Assembly (NCBI RefSeq): GCF_030705305.1
Contig: NZ_JAUZEE010000012.1
Span: 62,001-126,000 of the forward strand
Origin: Leptothrix discophora
Lineage (GTDB): Bacteria; Pseudomonadota; Gammaproteobacteria; Burkholderiales; Burkholderiaceae_C
Direction: 5' to 3'
Length of the DNA: 64,000 bases
Position 1 is the first letter of the stretch, and each line of letters opens with the position of its first letter. Of the stretch, positions 49,931 to 59,829 are shown piece by piece. Position numbers and translations under genes: made by a program. A model generated the notes under the pieces. That model had not been told where the DNA came from. It saw nothing but the letters and a program-made list of their open reading frames with translations, and ran no database searches.

Positions 49931-50881
49931 TCAGCCCGGCACCACCGAGTGGTCCGCGTCCGGGCGGTGCCACGGGTCGACGTGGGTCATCACGTTGAGC
50001 ACGCGGTGGCGGCGCATGATGCGGCGGCGGGCCTCGACGGCGATGTCGTGGCCGGCCTCGACGCTCAGGTCGGCCTGGACCTCGATGTGGACGTCGACCA
50101 CCACCAGGTCGCCCATCTTGCGGGTGCGCAGGTCGTGCACCGACTCGACGCCGGGCGTCTCGGCGACGGTCTGGCGGATGGCGGCGACCTCGGCCTCGTC
50201 GATGCCGCGGTCCATCAGGTCGTGCAGGGCGTCCCAGCCGAATTCCCAGCCCATCTTGCCGACCATGAAGCCAACGATCAGCGCGGCGATCGGGTCGAGG
50301 ATGGGGTAGCCGGCCAGGTTGCCGACGATGCCCAGGCTGACCACCAGCGACGAGGCCGCGTCCGAGCGCGCATGCCAGGCATTGGCCACCAGCATGCTGG
50401 ACTTGACCCGCGTCGCGACCGCCAGCATGTAGCGGAACAGCGATTCCTTGGCGACCAGCGCGCCCAGCGCGACCCACAGCGCGATCAGGTCGACGCGGGG
50501 GATGGCCTCGGGCGCCTGCAGCTTGGTCACTGCCGACCACAGCATGCCCACGCCGACGGCCAGCAGCAGGGCGCCCAGCACCAGCGAGGCGGCGGTCTCG
50601 TAACGGTGGTGGCCGTAGGGATGGTCCTCGTCGGCGTCCTTGCGGCTGTGATGGCTGGCCAGCAGCACGACGAAGTCGGCCACCAGGTCCGACAGCGAAT
50701 GGATGCCGTCGGCGATCAGGGCCTGCGAGTGCGCGAGCACGCCGACGACCACCTGCACGGCGGTCAGCACGATGTTCACGACCACGCTGACCCAGGTGCT
50801 GCGCGTGGCGGCGGCGGCGCGTTCTCCGGCGCCGTGTTCGAGGTCTTCAGGATCGTCCAGGGGCAGGTCGGCAAGCTTCAT
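49931..50881 (-). CDS. Cation diffusion facilitator (CDF) metal exporter
   Basis: 316 aa. Six membrane segments with the metal site HxxxD pairs: IADGIHSLSDLVADF in TM2 and ANAWHARSDAASSLVV in TM5. Loop HHSRKDADEDHPYGHHRYE is His/Asp-rich. C-terminal cytoplasmic ferredoxin-like domain (about 220-300) with VHDLRTRKMGDLVVVDVHIE. Exports divalent metals such as Zn, Fe or Mn in exchange for protons; the H-D/H-D type motif fits Zn or Fe. Transcribed toward 49931, immediately after the Lrp gene on the same strand. Confidence 0.92.
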   Translation of the reverse strand: MKLADLPLDDPEDLEHGAGERAAAATRSTWVSVVVNIVLTAVQVVVGVLAHSQALIADGIHSLSDLVADFVVLLASHHSRKDADEDHPYGHHRYETAASLVLGALLLAVGVGMLWSAVTKLQAPEAIPRVDLIALWVALGALVAKESLFRYMLAVATRVKSSMLVANAWHARSDAASSLVVSLGIVGNLAGYPILDPIAALIVGFMVGKMGWEFGWDALHDLMDRGIDEAEVAAIRQTVAETPGVESVHDLRTRKMGDLVVVDVHIEVQADLSVEAGHDIAVEARRRIMRRHRVLNVMTHVDPWHRPDADHSVVPG

Positions 50882-50949
50882 GGGGGTGTCTTCCAGGCAA
50901 GGGGGCGGATGCTGCCGCGTCGACGTGACGGCGTGCTGAAGGTGGTCGC

Positions 50950-51375
50950 TCAGCCGACCCGGTAGGTCTGCAGGTGGATGCTGGTCTCGGTCGCGCCGAT
51001 GCCCTTGATCAGCCGGACCCGCTCCAGCACGGCGGCCAGTTCCTGCAGGTTGGCCGCGCGCAGCTCGGCCAGGAGGTCCCAGCGGCCGTTGGTGTCGTGC
51101 AGCGCCGCGACGCCGGGCTCGCCCAGCAGCGTGGCGATGACGGCGCGGGTCTGGTTGCCCTCGATGGCGATGCTGGTCCAGGCGCTGATCTGGGCGGTCT
51201 CGACATCGGGCTTGAGCCGCACGGTGTAGCCGACGATCACGCCGGCATCCTCCAGCCGGGTGATGCGGTTGCTGACCGTGCCGCGCGACACGCCGAGCCG
51301 GTGCGCCAGGTTGGCGATGCTCTCGCGGGCGTTGGCGCGCAGCAGCCCGATCAGTTGCAGGTCGACGCTGTCCAT
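50950..51375 (-). CDS. Lrp/AsnC-family transcriptional regulator
   Basis: 141 aa; GGAGGT upstream of ATG 51375. HTH in the first 50 residues (ESIANLAHRLGVSRGTVSNR) and a RAM effector domain (about 65-135). Divergent from the ornithine cyclodeaminase-like gene, with 147 bp between them, an arrangement that often marks Lrp-type control of the neighbouring catabolic gene by its amino acid substrate. Confidence 0.9.
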   Translation of the reverse strand: MDSVDLQLIGLLRANARESIANLAHRLGVSRGTVSNRITRLEDAGVIVGYTVRLKPDVETAQISAWTSIAIEGNQTRAVIATLLGEPGVAALHDTNGRWDLLAELRAANLQELAAVLERVRLIKGIGATETSIHLQTYRVG

Positions 51376-51522
51376 GTCGGACCTCCTTTGTGCAGATTGT
51401 CAGCAAGCGTTGCCGTTTTGCCAAACATCTGCCGAAAACGCAGCGTTCTGGCGGCTGGCGGCTGGCGCGCGGGGCTCGAAGAATCGTCTCCATTCTTGAG
51501 ATCAAGTTCCGGAGACATCCCC

Positions 51523-52569
51523 ATGACCACCTTCCTGTCCCCGCGCGACGTCGCGCAGATCGTCGCCGCGCAAGGCGTCGCCGGCAGCTTCTGGCGCCTG
51601 GCCGGCTATCTGGAGGCCGACTACCGCCGCTGGGCCGACTTCGACAAGACGCCGCGCGTGGCGGCCCATTCGCGCGAGGGCGTGATCGAGCTGATGCCGA
51701 TCGCCGACGCGGCGCTCTACAGCTTCAAGTACGTCAACGGCCACCCCTCGAACACGCGCGCCGGCCTGCCAACCGTGATGGCCTTCGGCGTGCTGGCCGA
51801 GGTCGCCACCGGCCTGCCGCTGCTGCTGTCGGAGCTGACGCTGACCACCGCGTTGCGCACCGCCGCGATGTCGGCGCTGGCCGCGCGCACGCTGGCGAGG
51901 CCGGACAGCCGGCGCATGGCGCTGATCGGCAACGGCGCGCAGAGCGAGTTCCAGGCGCTGGCCTTCCACCACCTCGTGGGCATCGGCGAGATCAGGCTGT
52001 TCGACGTCGACCGCGCCGCGACCCGGCGCCTGCAGGGCGCGCTGGCCGGCGTGCCGGACCTGCGCCTGATCGCCTGCGACAGCGTCGAGCAGGCGGTGCG
52101 CGGTGCGGACATCGTGACCACCGTGACGGCCGACAAGACCCGCGCGACCATCCTGCGGCCCGCTCACATCGAGCCCGGCATGCACCTGAACGCGGTCGGC
52201 GGCGACTGCCCCGGCAAGACCGAGCTGGACGCGGCCATCCTCGACCGCGCCAGCGTCTTCGTCGAATACGAGCCGCAGAGCCGCATCGAGGGCGAGATCC
52301 AGCAGATGCCGGCCGACTTCGCGGTGACCGAGTTCTGGCGCGTGCTGACCGGCCAGGCGGCCGGCCGCCGCCGCGCCGACGAGGTCACGGTGTTCGATTC
52401 GGTCGGCTTCGCGCTGGAGGACTACTCGGCGCTGCGCTGGCTGCGCGACAGCGCCCGCGAGCTGGGCCTGGGCGCGCCGCTGCCGCTGGTGCCGCAGCAG
52501 GACGATCCGAAGAACCTGTTCGGCGCGCTGGGGCTGGACCTGGGCAGCGCCCGCCCCCAGGCCGCCTGA
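51523..52569 (+). CDS. Ornithine cyclodeaminase/mu-crystallin family protein
   Basis: 348 aa; ATG 51523 with CCGGAGA upstream. KYVNGHPSNTRAGLPTVMAF (substrate/NAD pocket), Rossmann segment MALIGNGAQSEFQALAFHHL at residues about 128-147, and LNAVGGDCPGKTELD, all diagnostic. Ornithine cyclodeaminase converts ornithine to proline and ammonia; other members are amino-acid dehydrogenases. The divergent Lrp gene supports an amino acid role. Confidence 0.88.
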   Translation: MTTFLSPRDVAQIVAAQGVAGSFWRLAGYLEADYRRWADFDKTPRVAAHSREGVIELMPIADAALYSFKYVNGHPSNTRAGLPTVMAFGVLAEVATGLPLLLSELTLTTALRTAAMSALAARTLARPDSRRMALIGNGAQSEFQALAFHHLVGIGEIRLFDVDRAATRRLQGALAGVPDLRLIACDSVEQAVRGADIVTTVTADKTRATILRPAHIEPGMHLNAVGGDCPGKTELDAAILDRASVFVEYEPQSRIEGEIQQMPADFAVTEFWRVLTGQAAGRRRADEVTVFDSVGFALEDYSALRWLRDSARELGLGAPLPLVPQQDDPKNLFGALGLDLGSARPQAA

Positions 52570-52685
52570 GGCGCGGCGCGTTCGGGCGAGACCGTCCCTC
52601 ACGCTGGCGACGGCGAGCGGTCGGCGGTCGGCTGGGTTAGCCGTTACGCTGTCGGGCCATTGCCTTGCAGGCCTGCCCGACCGAC

Positions 52686-55600
52686 ATGACCGACACCGAC
52701 ACCACGACTACCTTGTCCCGCCCGCTGCGCCGGCTGCTGATCGCCGTGGCCAGCCTGGCCGCCCTGGCGATGCTGTGGACGCTGGTGATCGGCGTCTGGC
52801 TGCCCGGCTTCGTGAAGAACAAGGCCGAGGCCGCCGCCAGCGACGCGCTGGGCGTGCCGGTGACGATCGAGCGCATCGCCATCGCGCCGTGGCAGGTCGC
52901 GCTGACGGTCGAGGGCCTGCGCATCGGCCCGGCCGACGCGCCGATCGCCACGCTCGGCCGGCTGCAGGGCGACGTCGCGCTGCGCCAGAGCCTGTGGCTG
53001 CGCGCGCCGGTGATCGAGCGGCTGACGATTGCCGCGCCGGCCCTGAACGTGGTCCGGCTGGAGGCGCAGCGCTTCAACTTCAGCCCCATCGTCGACCGCC
53101 TGCGCGAGCGCGCCGCCGCCCAGCCGCCGCAGCCGGCCAGCGAAGCGCCCCGCTTCGCGCTGCACAACCTGCAGCTGGTCGACGGCGCGCTGAGCTACCG
53201 CGATGGCCGCGACGCGGCGCGCGTGATCGAGCACCGCGTCGAGGCGCTGCGCCTGGCGCTGCCGATGCTGTCCAACCTGCCGGCCGACGTGGCGACCGAG
53301 GTCCAGCCGCTGGTCGAGGCCCGCATCGACGGCAGCGACTTCACGCTCGGCGGCCAGGCCCGGCCCTTCGCGCCCGAACGCCCGGCCGAACTGAAGCTGG
53401 CCTGGCGCGAGATCCAGCTGGCCGACTGGCTGAGCCTGCTGCAGGCCGTGCTGCCGCCGTCGCTGACGCCGACCAGGCTGGCGGGATCGGTCTCGACCGA
53501 CCTGGACCTGGCCTTCGAGGCCCGGCCCGCGCCGCAGCCGCCCGAGTTGCGCGTGCGCGGCCAGCTGGCCATCGACGGCTTCGTGCTGGCCCTGCCCGGC
53601 CTGGGCGTGGACGCGGCCTGGCAGCAGCTGCGCATCGAGGCCATCGACACCCAGCCGCTGGCCGCGCAGCACGCGGTCGGCCGCATCGCCTTCGACGGCC
53701 TGAAGCTGGAACTGGTGCGCCAGCCGGCTGGCGAGAAGTCAGCGGCCGCGCCCGCGCGGGTGGCCGCGTCATCGGGCGCGTCATCGGGCGCGTCGGCGGC
53801 CGCGTCGTCGGCAGAGGCGACGAATCCGGCCGCGCCAGCCCCGGCGCTGGCCTGGCGGCTCGACGAGTTCGCCTGCCGCGGCTGCGCCATCCACCTGCGC
53901 GACGACACCCAGCAGCCGCCCGTGCGGCTGGCGCTGGACGAGCTGGCCTTGACGCTGCGCCAGCTGGCCCAGCCAGCACAGGCGCCCTGGGCCTTCGACC
54001 TGGCGACCCGCGTGCTGGCCGCCAGTGGCCCGGTCCAGGCTGGCGCCGCGAAGGACGCGCCCGTCGCCGGGCGGCTGAGCCTGAAGGGCGAACTCAGCGG
54101 CCTGTTGCCGCCGGCGGCGGCCGAGGCCGCAGCAACTTCCACCGCCACGCCCCTGACCGTGCAGGCCCAGGTCGGCGTCGACGCGCTGGACCTGCGCGCG
54201 CTGCAGGCCTATCTGGACCCCTACGTGAACCTGAAGCTGGTCGGTGCGCGGGTGTCGACCCAGGGCCAGCTCAAGCTGACGGCGCCGGCCTCGCCGCTGG
54301 TCGATCCGGGCGCGATGAAGGCGCTGGACGCGCGCTACGCCGGCACCTTCAGCCTCGATGGCCTGCAGACCCAGGACAGCGTCACCGGTGCGGACTTCGT
54401 GCGCTGGCGGCGCTTCGGCATGGACGGACTGGACGCGCGCTGGCAGGGTGCCGGTGCCTCCGGGCGCGGCCAGCTCGACGCCGACTTCGGCCGCATCGCG
54501 CTGGACGGCCTGCAGGCCCGCGTGATCCTGCATCCGGATGCGCACCTGAACCTGGCCGACGTCGCCAAGCGCGAGCGCGGCGCGGCGCCGCAGTCGATCA
54601 CGACGCCGCAGCCGGCTGGCGCGGCGGCCTCGGCGGCGCCCCGGCCCGAGCCGGTCGGACCGAGCGTCGGGCCGGTCATCAACCTGCGCTGGCAGGGCGT
54701 GGCGCTGCGCGACGGCGGCGTGTACTTCACCGACAACTTCATCAAGCCCAACTACTCGGCCCGGCTGACGCAGCTCAAGGGCGAGCTGTCGGCGCTCAGC
54801 TCGGCCGCGCCCGAGCCGGCCCGCCTGTCGCTGACCGGCGCGCTCGACGACGGTGCGCCGCTGCGCATCGCCGGGCGGGTCCACCCGCTCGGCGCGCGGC
54901 TCTACACCGACATCGAGGCCTCGGCCCGTGGCATCGCGCTGACGCGCATGAGCACCTATGCCGAGCGCTACGCCGGCTACGCGATCGAGAAGGGCTCGAT
55001 GTCGGTCAACGTGCGCTACCAGATCGAGCAGGGCAAGCTGCAGGCCGAGAACCAGCTCTTCCTCGACCAGCTGACCTTCGGCGACAAGGTCGACAGCCCG
55101 GACGCGACCTCGCTGCCGGTGCGGCTGGCGGTCGCGCTGCTCAAGGACCGCAACGGCGTCATCGACATCCGCATGCCGGTGGCCGGCACGCTGGACGACC
55201 CGCAGTTCTCGATCGGCGGCGTGATCTGGAAGGTGGTCGTCAACCTGATCGAGAAGGCCGTCACCGCGCCCTTCGCGATGCTGTTCGGTGGCGACAGCAA
55301 CGAAGCCAGCTCGCTGGCCTTCGCGCCCGGCTCGGCCGAGCTGGACGATGCCGGGCGCGAGCGGCTGGACACGCTGGCCCAGCGCCTGATCGACAAGCCG
55401 TCGCTGAAGCTCGAAGCCACCGGCCGGGCCGATCCGGCGATCGACGGCGCGGCGGTGCAGGCCGCGCATGCCGAGGCGATGAAGGCGCAGGCGCCGGCTT
55501 CGGCGGCGTCCGCCGCTTCCGCAGCTCCCGCACCGGGGTCGGCCGCCTCGGCACCCGTCCCGGCGCTGGAGCCGGCCGCGCTCGACCGTGCCCTGCGCGC

Positions 55601-55751
55601 GCTGGCCGATGCGCGGGGCGACCGCGTGCTGGCCTACCTGGCGAGCAAGCTGCCGGCCGAACGTGTGCTGCTCAACCGCTCGCAGCTGACGGCGGATCGG
55701 CCGTCCGGCGACACCGGGCCGACGAGCCGGGTGCAGTTCGAGCTGCGCTGA
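52686..55751 (+). CDS. DUF748 AsmA-like envelope protein
   Basis: 1021 aa. N-terminal membrane anchor (LLIAVASLAALAMLWTLVIG, about 20-39), then AsmA-like beta-rich repeats (VPVTIERIAIAPWQVALTVE), a Ser/Ala-rich stretch near 355-380, the conserved DUF748 domain (about 580-880, YFTDNFIKPNYSARLTQLKG; MSTYAERYAGYAIEKG), and an OmpA-like C-terminal region (FAPGSAELDDAGRERLDTLA). AsmA relatives help move lipids or assemble the outer membrane. The first ATG (Met at 52665 frame) is less likely. No ribosome site is clear. Confidence 0.86.
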   Translation: MTDTDTTTTLSRPLRRLLIAVASLAALAMLWTLVIGVWLPGFVKNKAEAAASDALGVPVTIERIAIAPWQVALTVEGLRIGPADAPIATLGRLQGDVALRQSLWLRAPVIERLTIAAPALNVVRLEAQRFNFSPIVDRLRERAAAQPPQPASEAPRFALHNLQLVDGALSYRDGRDAARVIEHRVEALRLALPMLSNLPADVATEVQPLVEARIDGSDFTLGGQARPFAPERPAELKLAWREIQLADWLSLLQAVLPPSLTPTRLAGSVSTDLDLAFEARPAPQPPELRVRGQLAIDGFVLALPGLGVDAAWQQLRIEAIDTQPLAAQHAVGRIAFDGLKLELVRQPAGEKSAAAPARVAASSGASSGASAAASSAEATNPAAPAPALAWRLDEFACRGCAIHLRDDTQQPPVRLALDELALTLRQLAQPAQAPWAFDLATRVLAASGPVQAGAAKDAPVAGRLSLKGELSGLLPPAAAEAAATSTATPLTVQAQVGVDALDLRALQAYLDPYVNLKLVGARVSTQGQLKLTAPASPLVDPGAMKALDARYAGTFSLDGLQTQDSVTGADFVRWRRFGMDGLDARWQGAGASGRGQLDADFGRIALDGLQARVILHPDAHLNLADVAKRERGAAPQSITTPQPAGAAASAAPRPEPVGPSVGPVINLRWQGVALRDGGVYFTDNFIKPNYSARLTQLKGELSALSSAAPEPARLSLTGALDDGAPLRIAGRVHPLGARLYTDIEASARGIALTRMSTYAERYAGYAIEKGSMSVNVRYQIEQGKLQAENQLFLDQLTFGDKVDSPDATSLPVRLAVALLKDRNGVIDIRMPVAGTLDDPQFSIGGVIWKVVVNLIEKAVTAPFAMLFGGDSNEASSLAFAPGSAELDDAGRERLDTLAQRLIDKPSLKLEATGRADPAIDGAAVQAAHAEAMKAQAPASAASAASAAPAPGSAASAPVPALEPAALDRALRALADARGDRVLAYLASKLPAERVLLNRSQLTADRPSGDTGPTSRVQFELR

Positions 55752-55772
55752 GCCGCGAACGGCCCCGCCCGC

Positions 55773-56771
55773 TCACTGCGGCTTGAAGCCGCTGGCCGCG
55801 ATGATGCGGCTCCAGACCCTGGCGTAGGCCGCCTCGCGCTCGCCCAGCTGCGCGGCGCTCATCAGGCCGACGCTGAGGCCCATCGCGGTCAGGCGCTCGC
55901 GCACGTCGGGTTGGGCCAGCACCTTGCCGAGCGCGGCCGAGAAGCCGTCGATCGCCGCGCGCGGCGTGCCGGCCGGGGCGAAGACGCCGTAGTAGGGCAC
56001 GTCCTCGAAGCCGGCCAGCCCGAGCTCGGCGAAGGTCGGCACGTCCGGCAGCGCGGCCTGGCGGGCACCGCCCAGCACGGCCACGACGCGGATCCGGCCG
56101 GCCTTGTGGCTCTCGATGAAGTCGGGGATCGAGCCCACGCCGGCCGCGATTTGGTGGCCCAGCATGTCGTTCATCATCGGCGCGCTGCCCCGGTAGGGCG
56201 CGGCGACCAGGTCCAGCCCGTACGTGCGGCCGATCACCTGGACCAGGAACTCGGGCACCGAGGCCGGTGCCGGCACGCCGATGGCGCCCTTGCCCTGGCC
56301 CTGTGCGCGGACCCACGCGACGTACTCGGCGACGCTGCGCGCCGGCGTGCCGCCCGACAGCGCAAGCGCGTTGACGAAGGTCGCGAAGCCGGCCACCGGC
56401 ACGAAGTCGCGCGCCGGCTCGTAGCCCGGGTTGCGCACCACCAGCGGCAGGATCGAGATGGTGTGGTCGTGGCTCAGGAACAGCGTCGTGCCATCGGCCG
56501 GCGCGGCCTTGAGCGCCTGCGCGGCCAGCTGGCCACCGGCGCCGGGCCTGTTCTCGACGATGACGGGCGCGCCCAGCAGGTCCTTGAGCCGCTCGGCCAG
56601 CAGCCGCGCGATGGCGTCGGTGCCGCCGCCGGCGGGGAAGCCGACCAGCAGCCGGACGGGCTTGCCGTCGCTGGCCCAGGCCAGACCGGGCAGGGCCGCC
56701 GCAGCGACGGCCGAGCCGGCCAGCCCGAGCAGGTCGCGGCGCGAGGGAAGGGTGTTTTTCATCGTGTTCAT
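55773..56771 (-). CDS. Bug-family (TTT) periplasmic substrate-binding protein
   Basis: 332 aa from ATG 56771 (AGGAG, spacing 6); the upstream TTG 56777 is not needed. Tat-like leader (SRRDLLGLAGSAVAAAALPG). Mature protein matches the Bug/TctC family: VRLLVGFPAGGGTDAIARLL, VIVENRPGAGGQLAAQALKA, YRGSAPMMNDMLGHQIAAGV, PDVPTFAELGLAGFE. Such proteins bind carboxylates and are highly expanded in Burkholderiales. No TctAB membrane genes nearby. Convergent with DUF748 gene. Confidence 0.92.
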   Translation of the reverse strand: MNTMKNTLPSRRDLLGLAGSAVAAAALPGLAWASDGKPVRLLVGFPAGGGTDAIARLLAERLKDLLGAPVIVENRPGAGGQLAAQALKAAPADGTTLFLSHDHTISILPLVVRNPGYEPARDFVPVAGFATFVNALALSGGTPARSVAEYVAWVRAQGQGKGAIGVPAPASVPEFLVQVIGRTYGLDLVAAPYRGSAPMMNDMLGHQIAAGVGSIPDFIESHKAGRIRVVAVLGGARQAALPDVPTFAELGLAGFEDVPYYGVFAPAGTPRAAIDGFSAALGKVLAQPDVRERLTAMGLSVGLMSAAQLGEREAAYARVWSRIIAASGFKPQ

Positions 56772-56809
56772 CGGCAACTCCTGAAGACGGGTGGTCGGCT
56801 GCGAGCAAG

Positions 56810-56834
56810 AAAAAGGCCGCCCGGTCGGGCGGCC
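56810..56834 (-). terminator. Intrinsic terminator of lysS
   Basis: Perfect palindrome GGCCGCCCGG / TCGGGCGGCC core (56815-56834) with TTTTT on the minus strand (56810-56814). It lies 35 bp after the lysS stop and before the Bug gene on the same strand. Confidence 0.9.
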
Positions 56835-56868
56835 CGTGTCGTGGGTCAGCGTGGGGCCGGGCGGCGCA

Positions 56869-58422
56869 TCAGCCTTCGCGGCGCAGCGCCGGGAAGAGCA
56901 CCACGTCGCGGATGCTGGGCGAGTCGGTCAGCAGCATCATCAGCCGGTCGATGCCGATGCCGCAGCCGCCCGTCGGGGGCATGCCGTATTCCAGCGCGCG
57001 GATGAAGTCGGCGTCGAAGAACATGGCCTCCTCGTCGCCGGCGTCCTTGTTGGCGACCTGGGCGTGGAAGCGCGCGGCCTGGTCCTCGGCATCGTTCAGC
57101 TCGGAGAAGCCGTTGCCGAACTCGCGCCCGGTGATGAACAGCTCGAAGCGTTCGGTGATGGCCGGGTTGGCGTCGCTGGCGCGGGCCAGCGGCGAGACCT
57201 CGACGGGGTAGTCGATGATGAAGGTCGGCTGCCAGAGCTTCTCCTCGACCACTGCCTCGAACAGCCCGAACTGCAGCTGCGCGAGCTTCCAGTGCGCCGG
57301 CGGTTCCTCGCCGAGCGACTTCAGGCGGGCATGGATCGCGTCGGCATCGTCGGCCTCGGCCTCGCTCAGGCCGGCATGCACCACCAGCGAGTCCCGCACC
57401 GACAGGCGCGCGAAGGGCTCGTCGAGGTGCACCGGCTTGCCCGCATATGAGACCCGCGCCGAGCCGGTTGCCTGCTGCGCGGCATGGCGCAGCAGCTGCT
57501 CGGTGAAGTCCATCAGGTCGTGGTGGTTCCAGTAGGCCGCATAGAACTCCATCATCGTGAACTCCGGGTTGTGCCGGACGCTGATGCCTTCGTTGCGGAA
57601 GTTGCGGTTGATCTCGAACACGCGCTCGAAGCCGCCCACCACCAGGCGCTTGAGGTACAGCTCCGGCGCGATGCGCAGGAACATCTCCTGGTCCAGCGCG
57701 TTGTGGTGGGTGATGAAGGGCTTGGCGTTCGCGCCGCCGGGGATCGGATGCAGCATCGGCGTCTCGACCTCCAGGAACTGGTGCTGGAGCATGAAGCCGC
57801 GGATGCTGGCGACCGCGTTGCTGCGGGCGCGGAAGCGGGCCCGGGCGCCGTCGTCGGTCATCAGGTCGACGTAGCGCTGGCGGTACTTCTGCTCCTGGTC
57901 GGTCATGCCGTGGAACTTGTCGGGCAGCGGCCGCAGGCTCTTGGTCAGCAGGCGCAGCGTCGTCACCTTGATCGACAGCTCGCCGGTCTTGGTGCGGAAC
58001 AGCGTGCCCTCGGCGCCGAGGATGTCGCCCAGGTCCCAGTGCTTGAAGGCGGCCAGCAGCTCGGGCCCGACGTTGTCCTGGGTGATGTAGAGCTGGATGC
58101 GCGGGATGCCCTCGGTCGAGCCGTCCTGCAGCGTGGCGAAGCAGGCCTTGCCCATCACGCGCTTGAGCATCATCCGGCCGGCCACGCAGGCGGTCACCGG
58201 GTGGGCTTCCAGTGCCTCGTTGTCCTGGCCCTCGTGGCGCGCATGCAGCGCGGCGGCGTGGTCACGCGGCTTGAAGTCGTTGGGGAACACCGCCGTGCCG
58301 GCCGCACGGGCCTGCTCGCGCATCGCGGCGAGTTTCTCGCGGCGTTCGGCGATCAGCTGGTTGTCGTCGGCGGCGGGCGCGCTGTGCGGGTGGGACGGGG
58401 AGGTGGTGTTCGAAGCGGTCAT
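56869..58422 (-). CDS. lysS: Lysyl-tRNA synthetase (class II)
   Basis: 517 aa, normal for class II LysRS. N-terminal OB-fold anticodon domain (about 75-180), class II motif 1 ([20 protein letters not shown]), motif 2 ([20 protein letters not shown]) and motif 3 ([13 protein letters not shown]). An extra Ser/His-rich N-terminal tail of about 20 residues precedes the domain. Charges tRNA-Lys with lysine. Divergent from the polysaccharide operon; a strong terminator follows. Confidence 0.98.
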   Translation of the reverse strand: MTASNTTSPSHPHSAPAADDNQLIAERREKLAAMREQARAAGTAVFPNDFKPRDHAAALHARHEGQDNEALEAHPVTACVAGRMMLKRVMGKACFATLQDGSTEGIPRIQLYITQDNVGPELLAAFKHWDLGDILGAEGTLFRTKTGELSIKVTTLRLLTKSLRPLPDKFHGMTDQEQKYRQRYVDLMTDDGARARFRARSNAVASIRGFMLQHQFLEVETPMLHPIPGGANAKPFITHHNALDQEMFLRIAPELYLKRLVVGGFERVFEINRNFRNEGISVRHNPEFTMMEFYAAYWNHHDLMDFTEQLLRHAAQQATGSARVSYAGKPVHLDEPFARLSVRDSLVVHAGLSEAEADDADAIHARLKSLGEEPPAHWKLAQLQFGLFEAVVEEKLWQPTFIIDYPVEVSPLARASDANPAITERFELFITGREFGNGFSELNDAEDQAARFHAQVANKDAGDEEAMFFDADFIRALEYGMPPTGGCGIGIDRLMMLLTDSPSIRDVVLFPALRREG

Positions 58423-58557
58423 GGCTAACTCGTTGTGGCGTCTGCAATTTTAGGGTTCCGAAGCGGGTGCTCCGGAGCCGCTTCATAGAATCGCGCGTTC
58501 GTCGCCCTGACCGCCTCGAATTCCGCCGTCGCGCACCCCTTCCCCGATCCCGCCTCG

Positions 58558-59829
58558 ATGTCCTCCACCCCGGTCGCCTTGCCGCGCGCCACGCTGACGC
58601 TGCTGGCCGGCGCCCTGCTCGCGCAGGCCCTGCCGCTGGCGCTGGGGCCGTGGCTGGCGCGGCTCTACAGCCCGGAGGACTACGGCCGCTACACGACCTT
58701 CGCGGCGCTGGCCGCCAACCTCGCCGTGGTCGCCTGTGCCCGCTACGAATACGCGCTGCCGATGGCGCGCGACGAGGCCGAGGCCGAGGCGCTGCTGGCG
58801 CTCGCCTGGCGCGTGCTGATCGGGGTTGCCGCGCTGGCCGGCCTGGCCGGTGCACTGGCCGGCCTGTCGGGCTGGTTGCCGCATGCCGGCTTGCTGGCGG
58901 CGGCGGTGGCCGCCGCGGGCGCGGCCCAGCTCGGCACGATGTGGGCGACGCGCCGCCAGCGCTTCCTGCCGCTGGCGGTCAGCCGGGTGGTCCAGCACGG
59001 CGGTGGTGCGCTGCTGCAGCTGGGCCTGGGGCTGGCCTGGGTCGGCGGCATCGGCTCGATCGGGCTGGTCGCCGGGCCGGTGCTGGGCGCGCTGGCCGGG
59101 GCGCTGCTGCTGGCGCTCTGGGGCGGCGGCATCGCCTGGCGTCGCGTCGCGGCGGTCGACCGCGAACGGCTGCGCGAGGTCGCCCACCGCCACCGCGAGT
59201 TCCCGCTGCTGAACACGCCGCATGCCTTCCTCGGTGCGCTGCAGGACACCGTCACCGTCGTGCTGATCGGGGCCTGGGCCGGCGATCCGGCGGTCGGCCT
59301 GTGGGGCCTGTCGCTGCGCTACCTGAAGGCACCGGCCTCGCTGATCGGCGGGGCGGTCTCGCAGGCGCTCTACCCCCGCCTGACCGGCGCCCGCAGCGGC
59401 GCCGAGGCCCGCCAGGCGGTGCGCCAGGTCATCGCCGTGCTGGCGGCCATCGGTGCCACGTTGGCGCTGCTGCTGATGCTGGCCGGACCGGCGCTGTTTG
59501 CCTGGGCCTTCGGCGAGCGCTGGCGCGAGGCCGGCGAACTGGCGCGCGCGCTCGGCCCCTACATCGGCTTCCATTTCGTCTGCTCGCCCCTGGCCGTCGT
59601 GACCATGGCCTGGCAGGCCCAGGGCTGGGCGCTGCGGCTGGCGCTGTTCGGCCAGCTGCTGTTCGTGCTGTCGCTGGGGCTGGGCCTGTGGCTGGGCGGC
59701 CTGCGCGGCGCGGGCTGGTGCCTGTCGCTGACGATGAGCGGCTACTTCGCCTACTACCTCCACACGCTGTGCACCTGGTCCGACCCGCCGGTCGTGGCCG
59801 CGTCGCCGGCCGCCACGGTCCCCGCATGA
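58558..59829 (+). CDS. Polysaccharide flippase, Wzx-like
   Basis: 423 aa, about 12 membrane segments of the MATE/MVF polysaccharide transporter type. N-terminal LAGALLAQALPLALGPWLAR and YSPEDYGRYTTFAALAANLA match Wzx-like exporters, followed by LYPRLTGARSG. It likely moves undecaprenyl-linked oligosaccharides across the inner membrane. First gene of a tightly overlapping polysaccharide operon; its stop overlaps the next start (ATGA). Confidence 0.87.
   Translation: MSSTPVALPRATLTLLAGALLAQALPLALGPWLARLYSPEDYGRYTTFAALAANLAVVACARYEYALPMARDEAEAEALLALAWRVLIGVAALAGLAGALAGLSGWLPHAGLLAAAVAAAGAAQLGTMWATRRQRFLPLAVSRVVQHGGGALLQLGLGLAWVGGIGSIGLVAGPVLGALAGALLLALWGGGIAWRRVAAVDRERLREVAHRHREFPLLNTPHAFLGALQDTVTVVLIGAWAGDPAVGLWGLSLRYLKAPASLIGGAVSQALYPRLTGARSGAEARQAVRQVIAVLAAIGATLALLLMLAGPALFAWAFGERWREAGELARALGPYIGFHFVCSPLAVVTMAWQAQGWALRLALFGQLLFVLSLGLGLWLGGLRGAGWCLSLTMSGYFAYYLHTLCTWSDPPVVAASPAATVPA

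Noticed and set aside
52775-55786. 1003-codon plus-strand frame overlapping the DUF748 gene
   Set aside because: The +2 frame of DUF748, with Arg/Gly/Ala-rich translation. The other frame has the membrane anchor and DUF748 motifs.
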